Positions 1 to 6,294 of a DNA stretch of 11,752 nucleotides are shown one piece after another (within the stretch, counting starts at the first letter, position 1; each line of letters begins with the position of its first letter). A program made the translations under genes and the position numbers. A model generated the notes under the pieces. That model was not told the origin of the DNA and made no database searches. It saw only the letters and a program-made list of their open reading frames with translations. This DNA comes from Hyphomonadaceae bacterium (lineage in GTDB: Bacteria > Pseudomonadota > Alphaproteobacteria > Caulobacterales > Hyphomonadaceae): NCBI GenBank assembly GCA_030696545.1, contig JAUYSA010000439.1, positions 1 to 11,752 on the forward strand, read 5' to 3'.

Positions 1-103
1 ACCGCCGCCCCAGATCTCCTTCAACCGCAATGAAACACGCCCCGCCGCCACAGCCCACCGGGACGCCCTCATTCCGCCCACAGGCCCTGTCAGGCTGGAA
101 CCG
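1..103. other. Leading stretch without a supported gene
   Basis: No convincing gene or tail of a gene was found here. A 30-codon frame (ATG at 30) ends in a TGA that overlaps the lipoprotein start as ATGA, but it has no ribosome binding site or recognisable sequence. Confidence 0.5.
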
Positions 104-118
104 TTGGTGGAGGGACAG

Positions 119-796
119 ATGATCCGCACATTCCTGGCAGCGCTCGCCCTGCTGACGGCGACCGCCTGCACCTATGGTTCCGCCGTCGATATGGCCCCAA
201 AGGCCGAACGCATCCCCAAGCGCGCCGTCTCGTCTGGCGATTTCTGTGGCGTCGAGGGCGACAAGCCGCCCTTCACCGTCGTGTCCTCGTCAGACTGCAT
301 GCCTGTCTTCTGGGACCAGTCGACCCGCACCTACACCGTCACCCCTGATCCCGAAGACCGTGAAGACACGCTGCAGGTCGCGCCTGTCTCCCTGCGTGGC
401 GGCCTTTATCTGGCGCAGGCCGTGGTAGATCCCGACGACAAAGACGCGCCCGCCCCGTATCAGCTGTTCCTGTTGATCTCGGAGGGAAACGCCTTCGCAC
501 TGCTTCCTGTGCTGGAAGATGGCGACCTCTCACGCATCACCGCGCGGCATCCCGAAGTCGTATTCCGGCAGGACGGGGCAGGTGTGCCCTATATTGCCGC
601 CGGCGAACGTCCGAAGATCAAGGCGTTCCTGCGCGAGGCCGCGATCGAATCCCTGCGGCTCCTCGCTGAAGACGCTGAACCCCTTGTCGTTGGCGTCCGC
701 GACAAGGCCGGCGCCGCCGATCACCCCGCCTCCAGCCAGCAGGAGCGGGACATAGCCGCCGTCCTGAAACTCGCCCGCGATCTATCCCCGCACTGA
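119..796 (+). CDS. Putative lipoprotein of unknown function
   Basis: This encodes a 225-residue protein with a short signal sequence: an N-terminal Arg, a hydrophobic stretch at about residues 5-16, then Cys17 in the context ATAC. That is a weak but acceptable lipobox, so the protein is probably exported and lipid-anchored. The remainder is soluble and acidic, with no transmembrane segment and no family I recognise. I chose the ATG at 119 because GGAGGG at 109-114 sits just upstream. An in-frame TTG at 104 would add five residues but would place the Shine-Dalgarno sequence inside the gene. alkB begins 68 bases after the stop on the same strand, so the two may be co-transcribed. The reading frame is convincing from codon use and signal peptide; the function is unknown. 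Confidence 0.75.
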   Translation: MIRTFLAALALLTATACTYGSAVDMAPKAERIPKRAVSSGDFCGVEGDKPPFTVVSSSDCMPVFWDQSTRTYTVTPDPEDREDTLQVAPVSLRGGLYLAQAVVDPDDKDAPAPYQLFLLISEGNAFALLPVLEDGDLSRITARHPEVVFRQDGAGVPYIAAGERPKIKAFLREAAIESLRLLAEDAEPLVVGVRDKAGAADHPASSQQERDIAAVLKLARDLSPH

Positions 797-864
797 TCCA
801 TGATGGCAGTCATCGCTGTCGCATTCCCGGCGACGCAGCCCGTCCGCGCGGCTACATAACCGCC

Positions 865-1467
865 ATGGTCGAAGGCTTCCGCTTCCTGCCCGAATATTTC
901 CCGCCCGCCGCCCAAAAGGCGCTGGTCGCGGAAATCCTCGCCATCCTCGAAGCGAACCCGCCCTATCGCGGCGCCATGCCCCGCACCGGCAAGCCGCTGT
1001 CCGTCCGCAACACCAATCTCGGCCCGCTTGGCTGGGTCTCCGACATCAAGGGCTATCGCTATCAGCCCACCCATCCCGAAACCGGCCAGCCCTGGACCCC
1101 GATCCCCCAAACCCTGCTCGATCTCTGGAACAGCGTCTCGGATTACCCCCACCCGCCACAAGCTTGTCTCGTCAATTGGTACGAGGCCGACAGCCGCCTC
1201 GGCCTCCACATCGACGCCGACGAAACCGCGAAGGACGCCCCCGTCGTCTCCGTCTCGCTTGGCTCGCGCGCGCTGTTCCGCCTCGGCGGCCTCGAGCGCA
1301 CCAGCCCGACCACCTCGATGCGCTTGGCGTCCGGCGACGTTGTCATCCTCGGCGGCCAGTCCCGCCGCGCCTATCACGGCGTCGACCGCATCTACCCAGA
1401 CAGTTCCACCCTGATACCGGGGGGAGGGCGCATCAACCTCACCCTCCGCCGCGTGACGGCGCCCTGA
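865..1467 (+). CDS. alkB: Alpha-ketoglutarate-dependent DNA/RNA dealkylase AlkB
   Basis: This is a Fe(II)/2-oxoglutarate dioxygenase of the AlkB family. The family removes methyl groups from 1-methyladenine and 3-methylcytosine in nucleic acids by oxidative demethylation in the cytoplasm. The 200 residues contain the full double-stranded beta-helix signature. The iron ligands are His115 and Asp117 (LHIDADE) and His171 (AYHGVD). The 2-oxoglutarate-binding arginines are Arg189 and Arg195 in RINLTLRR. Spacing between the ligands matches E. coli AlkB (His131, Asp133, His187, Arg204, Arg210) to within one residue, and the length is close to its 216. The N-terminal NWYEADS stretch also fits. No ada gene or Ada-box is visible, and the start at 865 has no strong ribosome binding site. 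It lies downstream of a putative lipoprotein gene and ends at a hairpin terminator. Confidence 0.93.
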   Translation: MVEGFRFLPEYFPPAAQKALVAEILAILEANPPYRGAMPRTGKPLSVRNTNLGPLGWVSDIKGYRYQPTHPETGQPWTPIPQTLLDLWNSVSDYPHPPQACLVNWYEADSRLGLHIDADETAKDAPVVSVSLGSRALFRLGGLERTSPTTSMRLASGDVVILGGQSRRAYHGVDRIYPDSSTLIPGGGRINLTLRRVTAP

Positions 1468-1474
1468 AAGCGAA

Positions 1475-1501
1475 GCGCCCCGGATCGATGATCCGGGGCG
1501 C
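1475..1501. terminator. Hairpin between convergent alkB and the 97-aa gene
   Basis: This is a perfect 12-bp inverted repeat (GCGCCCCGGATC and its complement) around a GAT loop, placed 8 bases after the alkB stop. The + strand side is followed by GACAAATTTG, so the T tract is short. It lies 27 bases before the stop of the converging minus-strand gene and could act on both transcripts. I read it as a factor-independent terminator from stem strength and position. Confidence 0.7.
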
Positions 1502-1528
1502 GACAAATTTGTACCGTTAACGGATGGA

Positions 1529-1822
1529 TCAGGTCGCCCGTGCGCCCGCGCCATCCCAGTGCAGGTTCAGCACAGGAGCCGCCTGCCGGTCCCCCGAGCC
1601 TTTATCGTCCAGAATGCGGCCCAGCGGGTGCTTGCCGATCTTCCGGCGAAGCTCGTCGTCGGCCGTTTCCTGACCCATGCGATAGACGCGGTTCTTCGGA
1701 TCGCGCTCATCAATGATGAGAACATCCGCTTCTCCGCGGAAATACGCGCCTTTGGCGAGCCCGTTCTGGTCGATGTGGAAGACAACGACAGCCCTCTTCC
1801 GGCGAGATTCGAAAGGCCACAT
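1529..1822 (-). CDS. Hypothetical protein, 97 residues
   Basis: This is a minus-strand gene starting at the ATG at 1822 (MWPFESRRKRAVVVFHID) and ending at 1529. I chose this start because AGGGG lies about 8-12 bases upstream, and because sequence beyond it in the same frame looks noncoding. The codons show the expected G/C-rich third positions. The protein is a soluble, charged alpha/beta-looking chain with no signal peptide or membrane segment. It begins with a basic segment (residues 7-10), then a hydrophobic strand and a polar central part rich in Asp and Arg. I recognise no family. It converges with alkB across a strong hairpin and diverges from the DUF1217 gene. Confidence 0.68.
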   Translation of the reverse strand: MWPFESRRKRAVVVFHIDQNGLAKGAYFRGEADVLIIDERDPKNRVYRMGQETADDELRRKIGKHPLGRILDDKGSGDRQAAPVLNLHWDGAGARAT

Positions 1823-2017
1823 CTGCTCAGCCCCTAATGAGAAACTTGATCTGAAGCAGCCCAGCGCTGCTAAGCCAACCAACGGCCCACCTGACGCCGC
1901 GTTCCATCCGCCACAAAATTCCTGCGAGACTGGCGCCGCGATGCAACGGTTAGCGCCATCGCAAACCCTGCGCCACGGGGTTAAGCGGTGGTTAAACACC
2001 CCACGCGATGCTCCAAC

Positions 2018-3127
2018 ATGGCCATAACGTCCGCAGTTTATGCATCGCTGTTCTCGAGCGCCGCCAGCGCGGGCTCGGTCGATTTCTCGTTTCTGGCGAA
2101 ATCATCGTCCTCAACCGCGACAACCGCCAATGTCGGCTCGGTCAAATCCGCCCTCGTCAACGCCGAGAAGAACGAAGCTAAACAGCTCGCTCAGGTCGCC
2201 AAGGATCCGCAGATCCAGAAAGACCTCGCCCGCTACGAGAAGGTGGTCAAGAACGCAAAGTCGATCGACGACGTGCTCAACGATCCCGTCGCCCGCGCCG
2301 TCCTGATGACCGCCAACGGCCTCAAGGGCGACATCAACAATATCGCGCTCGCCAAGAAGGCGATGACGTCAGACCCCAACAACGCAAACTCCGTTGCGGT
2401 GAAGATGTCGTCGATCAACGGCGCCTGGCTGGATTTCGCCAAGACCTACAACCTCGCCCAAAACGGCCTCGACGCGCTGTCGCCCCAGAATAACGGCGCA
2501 GCTGGCCGCTGGCGCCTGTCGTTCGATCGCGAAGGCGAAAACATCGAGGCGATGCTGGAAATCACCAAGGTCCGCGGCGGCGGCTACCAGGCCGAAGTCG
2601 ACGGCGTCCCCGTTCCCGTGACCATCGACGGCAATTCAATCAAGCTCGACCTGCTCTGGCGCGACAGCGCCGACGAGCTCCGCACCAGCACTTTCAACGG
2701 CACGCTCGGCAAGACCGGCCTCTCCGGCACATTCACCAATGATGGTGAAACAAAACCCGCCACATGGAGCGCGCCCGCCTACTTCGCCGATGCCATCAAG
2801 GGTGTTCGCGACAACTACATCGCCGAAAAACGCCTCGACATGCTCGATGCGCAGATGCCGGGCCTCGGTTCTGCCGTGCTGTTCAAGCAGAGCGCCAGCA
2901 CGTTCGAGAACGCGATCGACATCCTGGGTTCGCCGCTTGCCCGCGAAGTCGTCACCACGGCCTTCAACATCCCCAAGCAGATCGCCGTCCAGTCCCTGTC
3001 CGCGCAGGAAAAGGCGATCACCCAGCGCATGAACCCGGCCAAGCTCCAGAACGCACACTTCGCCGACCAGATCGCCCAGCGCTATCTCATCATGCTCAAT
3101 GGCGGCCTTGGCGGCGTCACGGCATAG
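2018..3127 (+). CDS. DUF1217 protein with an internal beta-rich insertion
   Basis: The 369-residue protein resembles the DUF1217 family (Pfam PF06748), helical proteins that I recall sitting near flagellar rod genes in rhizobia. The N-terminal DUF1217-like part is about residues 60-152 (DPQIQKDLARYEKVV, then AKSIDDVLNDP and a TSDPNNANSVAVKM stretch). The C-terminal part is about residues 255-362, where PGLGSAVLFKQSA and IDILGSPLAREVVTTAFNIP match the family's second half. Between them, about 160-252, lies a Gly- and Val-rich segment with alternating hydrophobic residues (GRWRLSF, IKLDLLW, GTLGKTGLSGTF) that looks like a small beta-sandwich or lipocalin-like domain. I chose the ATG at 2018 because family members start with a short MxxTxxxY leader; a GTG at 1988 is in frame but unlikely. 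No flagellar gene is adjacent. A role in motility is inference. Confidence 0.8.
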   Translation: MAITSAVYASLFSSAASAGSVDFSFLAKSSSSTATTANVGSVKSALVNAEKNEAKQLAQVAKDPQIQKDLARYEKVVKNAKSIDDVLNDPVARAVLMTANGLKGDINNIALAKKAMTSDPNNANSVAVKMSSINGAWLDFAKTYNLAQNGLDALSPQNNGAAGRWRLSFDREGENIEAMLEITKVRGGGYQAEVDGVPVPVTIDGNSIKLDLLWRDSADELRTSTFNGTLGKTGLSGTFTNDGETKPATWSAPAYFADAIKGVRDNYIAEKRLDMLDAQMPGLGSAVLFKQSASTFENAIDILGSPLAREVVTTAFNIPKQIAVQSLSAQEKAITQRMNPAKLQNAHFADQIAQRYLIMLNGGLGGVTA

Positions 3128-3136
3128 GCGCCGCGA

Positions 3137-3583
3137 TCAGGCTGCCGCAAACTCGCGGAAGCTGCCGAGAAACGCGTTGATCTGCACCGAAACCACCGGC
3201 GAAGACGACAGCGTCGCCGGCTCCTCGCGTCCGATCAGTTGGCCTAGATCAACCAGGTTGGCCTTCTGCTCAGGGCGCAGGGCGTGCGCGTTGACATACC
3301 CCATCGACCAGTTCGGGAATGCGCGGGAGGCCACGTCTTTGGCCTGAAGAACGATTATCCTCGCGTGGCGGTGGTCGCGTTCGATCCTGGAAAAGATGCG
3401 TGTAACGGCGTCCTTCGGTCCCTCGAGAACTTGAAAGAACGAGCTGTCGTGAAACAGCAAAAGCCCCGTCACCCCGGCGGGCTCATTGTTCTCACGTGCC
3501 TTGGCTAGGATCGAATCCAGCTGCGCCGGGCTCATCTCTTCCCGCGCCGCGCTGACATAGATGTGGCGATGAATGCTTGTCAT
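3137..3583 (-). CDS. Short BLUF-domain blue-light photoreceptor
   Basis: This encodes a 148-residue stand-alone BLUF protein, which would bind FAD and switch hydrogen bonding around the flavin on blue-light absorption. The key residues are all present: Tyr9 (HIYVS), Asn33, Gln51 (FFQVLEG), Trp92 and Met94 (NWSMGY). Each falls one position after its equivalent in cyanobacterial PixD (Tyr8, Asn32, Gln50, Trp91, Met93), so the photocycle should be intact. No effector domain such as EAL is fused. The roughly 50 residues after the domain may form the usual C-terminal helices used for partner binding. I chose the ATG at 3583 because it starts the BLUF fold directly and has AGGGG upstream; the longer in-frame extension is not family-like. 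It converges with the DUF1217 gene across 9 bases. The output partner is unknown. Confidence 0.92.
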   Translation of the reverse strand: MTSIHRHIYVSAAREEMSPAQLDSILAKARENNEPAGVTGLLLFHDSSFFQVLEGPKDAVTRIFSRIERDHRHARIIVLQAKDVASRAFPNWSMGYVNAHALRPEQKANLVDLGQLIGREEPATLSSSPVVSVQINAFLGSFREFAAA

Positions 3584-3786
3584 GACGAAAGGCCCCTCTA
3601 GGTCGCAATCGTTAGCATCGAGCCGTAAAACTTCACTGAATGCCATGGAGCAAGCCGGGCCATGCTCGCAGCCAAAAACCTGCCCGCCCACCCATGAACT
3701 CGTCTCCGCGCCGCAGGGTCCTGTCCCCATTCGCGTCGAAGCGCGCAGCGCGAAGAGCTGGAACCGGAGAGCTGCGCCTGCCGCGA

Positions 3787-3810
3787 CCGGCTCCGCTGCG
3801 CTGCGGCCGG
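3787..3810. repeat. REP-like GC-rich hairpin
   Basis: An imperfect hairpin (CCGG and CCGC arms around TGCGCT, with a two-base bulge) is followed by AATGACGG. Read on the other strand this is CCGTCATTCCGG leading into the stem, a form I associate with dispersed palindromic repeats in alphaproteobacterial intergenic regions. A second near-palindromic core, CGCGCAGCGCG, lies about 40 bases upstream at roughly 3740-3755. Only one copy is visible here, so repeat status is inferred. Confidence 0.35.
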
Positions 3811-3883
3811 AATGACGGCATCGAGCTTTAGAAAGCGGCCCAAAGGCCCAAAACGACGATTCCCGTCCTCAAAAACGCAGCAC

Positions 3884-3912
3884 TTGTAATGCGACTAAGT
3901 CGCATATACATA
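3884..3912 (+). promoter_or_regulatory. Candidate promoter of the DUF2061 gene
   Basis: TTGTAA at 3884-3889 could be a -35 element. It pairs with TATACA at 3905-3910 (spacer 15) or TACATA at 3907-3912 (spacer 17) as a -10. The match is only moderate. The element gains weight because the palindrome at 3889-3905 sits in the spacer, and because this is the only AT-rich patch before the gene. Confidence 0.35.
3889..3905. promoter_or_regulatory. Perfect 17-bp operator-like palindrome (Fur-box-like)
   Basis: ATGCGACT-A-AGTCGCAT is a perfect inverted repeat with 8-base arms and a single central base. It lies 33 bases before the DUF2061 start and between candidate -35 and -10 elements, the usual place for a repressor operator. 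Its inner 7-1-7 form (TGCGACT/AGTCGCA) has the layout of a Fur-family site and is close to TGCGAAT-type variants. The half-site shares only four of seven bases with the E. coli TGATAAT half, so the identity of the regulator is uncertain. Confidence 0.6.
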
Positions 3913-3937
3913 TGTTGAGCCATCAGGATACCCGCTC

Positions 3938-4246
3938 ATGCATGCCCATTTGCATTTTCTCCCCGGCGCTGGGCCTAGCCCGTCTGACAGGCCAGGCGCT
4001 GTCGCCTCGCTCTCCAGCGGTGCTGCCCGGCGCCGGCTTCCCCGCTTGGCGCGGCCAAGGCTGGGCATCCGCGCCCTCAAGCCCGTCACCTATTCGCTGA
4101 TGCACCTCATGGTGGCTATCACTGTCGCCTACGCCCTCACACGCGACTGGCGCATCGCGCTCGGCGTTGGCGTGATCGAGCCCATCGTCCAGACGGTTGC
4201 CTACATTCTGCACGAAAAAGCGTGGTCGGTGCGTAAGGACGTTTGA
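3938..4246 (+). CDS. DUF2061 small membrane protein
   Basis: This is a 102-residue protein. Its second half (about residues 42-102: IRALKPVTYSLMH, then a hydrophobic segment, LTRDWRIALGVGVIEP and YILHEKAWS) matches the DUF2061 pattern of two short membrane helices with a conserved HE(R/K)xW end. The biochemical role of the family is unknown. The first 40 residues are Pro/Arg/Ser-rich, begin with MHAHLHFLPG, and are not part of the family core. I chose the ATG at 3938 because AGGA at 3925-3928 lies nine bases upstream. The gene sits behind a palindromic operator, suggesting control by a dimeric repressor, possibly iron-linked. TetR follows 259 bases later on the same strand. Confidence 0.72.
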   Translation: MHAHLHFLPGAGPSPSDRPGAVASLSSGAARRRLPRLARPRLGIRALKPVTYSLMHLMVAITVAYALTRDWRIALGVGVIEPIVQTVAYILHEKAWSVRKDV

Positions 4247-4392
4247 ACCCATGCCTCGCGCGCCTCGACAGGCCGGCCCGCGCTCCCGAACCTCGCCTTC
4301 GTGGGCCGCATCGCGTGCTCCAAAATCAAAGGACGCGCGTTGCAGATGCACGTTGCTAGGCGCGCCCTGCGCGCGAGTTGCCGCTTTCAGTA

Positions 4393-4426
4393 AAGAAAAG
4401 CGCCGGCTTCTGATCCGGCATTCTCT
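4393..4426. terminator. Possible bidirectional terminator hairpin
   Basis: GCCGG at 4402-4406 pairs with CCGGC at 4415-4419. The flanks AAGAAAAG and ATTCTCTT extend the pairing imperfectly, giving an A-rich left side and T-rich right side as in factor-independent terminators. It lies 147 bases after the DUF2061 stop and directly before the TetR operator region. The core stem is only five base pairs, so support is limited. Confidence 0.33.
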
Positions 4427-4451
4427 TACATTGTAAATTTATATCGTAAAT
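4426..4451. promoter_or_regulatory. Operator-like palindromes at the TetR promoter
   Basis: Two adjacent inverted repeats lie in an AT-rich island: TTACA-T-TGTAA at 4426-4436 and ATTTA-N5-TAAAT at 4437-4451. They can also be read as one TTAC-N16-GTAA site. The size and base composition are typical of TetR-family operators. The start of the tetR-type gene is 54 bases downstream, which suggests autoregulation. The AT-rich tract (AAATTTATATCG) probably also contains the promoter. Confidence 0.55.
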
Positions 4452-4505
4452 AATAGAAGGCTCCAGATTGCCCGACGCGGCAGTCCGAAAAGTCGTGGAG
4501 TTGAA

Positions 4506-5108
4506 GTGCCCAAGGTTCTGTCCCCCGCCGATATCGAAGCCTTCCGCGAACGCCTGTGCGACGTCGCCGAGGAAAAATTCGCAGCCCACGGTATCGACGG
4601 CGTGACGCTTCGCGATCTCGCCACCGCCATGGGCGTCTCCCCGATGACGCCCTATCGCTACTTCAAGGACAAGGACGCAATCCTCGCCTATGTCCGCGCC
4701 CGCGCCTTCAACCGTTTCGCCGAGGCGATGGAAAAATCCGAAGCCCAGATGCGCAAGAAGGGCGGGGGCCAGCCCGGCGACACCTACATCGACTGGGCGC
4801 TGAAAAATCCCGCCGCCTACCGCATGATCTTCGACACCAACCAGCCCACTGCCTTCGACTATCCCGATCTCGTCGCCGCGATGAAGCGCGCGAAAGATAC
4901 GATGACAGGCGGCTGGAAAATCCTGCGCGACCAGGGCCGCTTCAAGGGGGATGTCGATCTCGCCGGCCATCTCCACTGGTCCGCCATGCACGGCGCGGTG
5001 ATGCTCGAACTCACCGGCCTCGTGAAAAAGCCGCTGGACGCCCGCGCCATCGCCCGCCGCGCCATCACGGCGATCGCCAAAGACCTCGACGTCAAACCGA
5101 AAGACTGA
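4506..5108 (+). CDS. TetR/AcrR-family transcriptional regulator
   Basis: This encodes a 200-residue regulator. The helix-turn-helix domain spans about residues 12-60 (FAAHGIDGVTLRDLATAMGVSPMTPYRYFKDKDAIL, with the family's YxYFxxKxxxL ending). The ligand-binding C-terminal half contains YIDWALKNPAAYRMIFD, which resembles the WHG-type C-terminal domain (PF13305 group). The start is a GTG at 4506 with GGAG at 4497-4500. Palindromic sites 55-80 bases upstream point to autoregulation. The next gene, a GH130 enzyme, begins 79 bases after its stop on the same strand and may be co-transcribed. The ligand and remaining targets cannot be read from sequence. Confidence 0.9.
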   Translation: MPKVLSPADIEAFRERLCDVAEEKFAAHGIDGVTLRDLATAMGVSPMTPYRYFKDKDAILAYVRARAFNRFAEAMEKSEAQMRKKGGGQPGDTYIDWALKNPAAYRMIFDTNQPTAFDYPDLVAAMKRAKDTMTGGWKILRDQGRFKGDVDLAGHLHWSAMHGAVMLELTGLVKKPLDARAIARRAITAIAKDLDVKPKD

Positions 5109-5187
5109 TCACCCGGCCCCTGGCGCTTCACCAGATGTTTCAAACCACCACGGTTGATGCCGCAGCATACCGCCCCAGATAGCCAGC

Positions 5188-6294
5188 ATGGACCAGATCA
5201 TCTTCCGCCCCCGCGACGTCGACCTTTCGCGCTCTCCGCTGCGCGGGCAGGTCGCTGACGAAACCTTCGTCCTCGGCGCTTTCAATCCCGGCTTCACGCG
5301 CCTGCCGAATGGCAATCTCCTGCTACTGGTCCGCGTCGCCGAAGCGCTCCGCAATCCCGTGCGGGACGATCACGTCGCCCTCCTGCGCTGGGCCAATGGC
5401 CGCTTCCAGATCGACCGCCACCCGAAGGACAATATCGATACAAGCGACCCCCGCGAGCTCCGCATCAAGGGCGGCCTCCATCACACGATCATCCTCACCT
5501 CGATTTCATGGCTCCTGCCCATCGAAATCTCGCCCGATGGCTCACGCATAATCGCGCAGCACTATGATCGGATCATCACGCCGCGCGCCTCCTATCAAGA
5601 GTACGGCGTCGAAGACCCGCGCATCAGCCGCGTCGATGGCCGCTACCTGATGACCTGCTGCTCCGTCAGCGCCGAACGCCTCTGCACCAGCCTCTACACG
5701 TCAGACAACGCGCTCGACTGGAAACTCGAAGGCGTCGTTCTCGATCACCAGAACAAGGACATGCTGATCTTCGAGGGCAGGGTGCGCGAAAAGTTCATGG
5801 CTCTCACGCGTCCCGCCGGCGAGGTCTATCTGATCCCGCCGCCCGACGCGGACTTCCTCCCCGGCCCCGCAATCCATCTCGCGCAATCGCCAGATGCGCT
5901 GCACTGGAAACCGCTAGACCAGGGCAGCATCCGCCCGCGCAAGGGCGCGACCTCATCCATGAAAGTCGGCGGCGGCGCGCCGCCAATTCTCACGCCTGAT
6001 GGCTGGCTCGAACTCTATCATGGCGTCGAACCCGGCAAGGTCGTCGGCAAATACCGCACCTTCTGGGCGCTGCTCGATCGCGACGACCCTTCGCGTATTC
6101 TCCGCCTCGAAGACGAAACCCCGCTCCTCGAAGCCAACCCGGCGCTCTGCCCGGACCTCGACGGCGCGCGCTACGTCCACAACATCGTCTTCACCACCGG
6201 CATCGTCGAAGACGGCGACAGCTACCTCGTAGCCTCCGGCGAAGACGACATCGCCTGCCGCCTCACGCGCATTCCGAAATCGAGGTTCGGCTAG
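5188..6294 (+). CDS. GH130-family beta-mannoside phosphorylase or hydrolase
   Basis: The 368-residue protein has the features of glycoside hydrolase family 130, five-bladed beta-propellers that cleave beta-mannosides by phosphorolysis or hydrolysis. Recognisable parts are FNPGFTRLPNGNLLLLVRV (residues 32-50), YGVEDPRI (139-146) with Asp143 as the probable catalytic acid, GGGAPPILTPDGWLELYHGV (261-280) and the late PLLEANPAL segment. There is no signal peptide, so the enzyme is cytoplasmic. I cannot decide phosphorylase versus hydrolase, because that depends on aligning the phosphate-binding basic residues; Arg49 is one candidate. No sugar transporter, glycosyltransferase or other mannan gene is beside it. 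The likely partner is the TetR gene just upstream. The stop codon overlaps that of grpE. Confidence 0.85.
   Translation: MDQIIFRPRDVDLSRSPLRGQVADETFVLGAFNPGFTRLPNGNLLLLVRVAEALRNPVRDDHVALLRWANGRFQIDRHPKDNIDTSDPRELRIKGGLHHTIILTSISWLLPIEISPDGSRIIAQHYDRIITPRASYQEYGVEDPRISRVDGRYLMTCCSVSAERLCTSLYTSDNALDWKLEGVVLDHQNKDMLIFEGRVREKFMALTRPAGEVYLIPPPDADFLPGPAIHLAQSPDALHWKPLDQGSIRPRKGATSSMKVGGGAPPILTPDGWLELYHGVEPGKVVGKYRTFWALLDRDDPSRILRLEDETPLLEANPALCPDLDGARYVHNIVFTTGIVEDGDSYLVASGEDDIACRLTRIPKSRFG

Larger units (their letters stand above)
3584..3937. other. Gene-free stretch between BLUF and DUF2061 genes
   Basis: These 354 bases hold no convincing gene on either strand; the open frames have no family signature and no ribosome binding site. 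The left part is the leader of the BLUF gene. The central part, about 3715-3815, is very GC-rich with repeated GCGC/CGCAGC runs and a hairpin, and looks like an interspersed noncoding repeat. The right end carries a perfect palindrome and the likely promoter of the DUF2061 gene, both listed separately. Confidence 0.7.

Noticed and set aside
30..122. 30-codon upstream frame overlapping the lipoprotein start as ATGA
   Set aside because: It has no ribosome binding site and no recognisable sequence. The overlap alone is weak evidence for a coupled leader peptide.
721..1554. Long minus-strand open frame (277 codons) opposite alkB
   Set aside because: It is the shadow of a GC-rich gene. alkB has all its catalytic residues, while the antisense product is low-complexity Gly/Ala/Asp/Arg with no family signature.
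1559..1837. Plus-strand 92-codon frame opposite the 97-residue gene
   Set aside because: The minus-strand frame has better codon use, a ribosome binding site and a plausible start. Only one of the two is likely real, and homologue data could still reverse this.
1931..1944. Sigma-54-like TGGC...TGC motif before the DUF1217 gene
   Set aside because: The spacing between the GG and GC elements is one base short of the consensus, and the flanking bases do not match.
3584..3730. N-terminal extension of the BLUF gene
   Set aside because: The extension has no family similarity, and the ATG at 3583 has its own ribosome binding site and places the flavin-site residues at PixD positions.
4356..4991. 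Minus-strand 211-codon frame opposite the TetR gene
   Set aside because: It is antisense to a clear TetR gene, and its composition is typical of a shadow frame.
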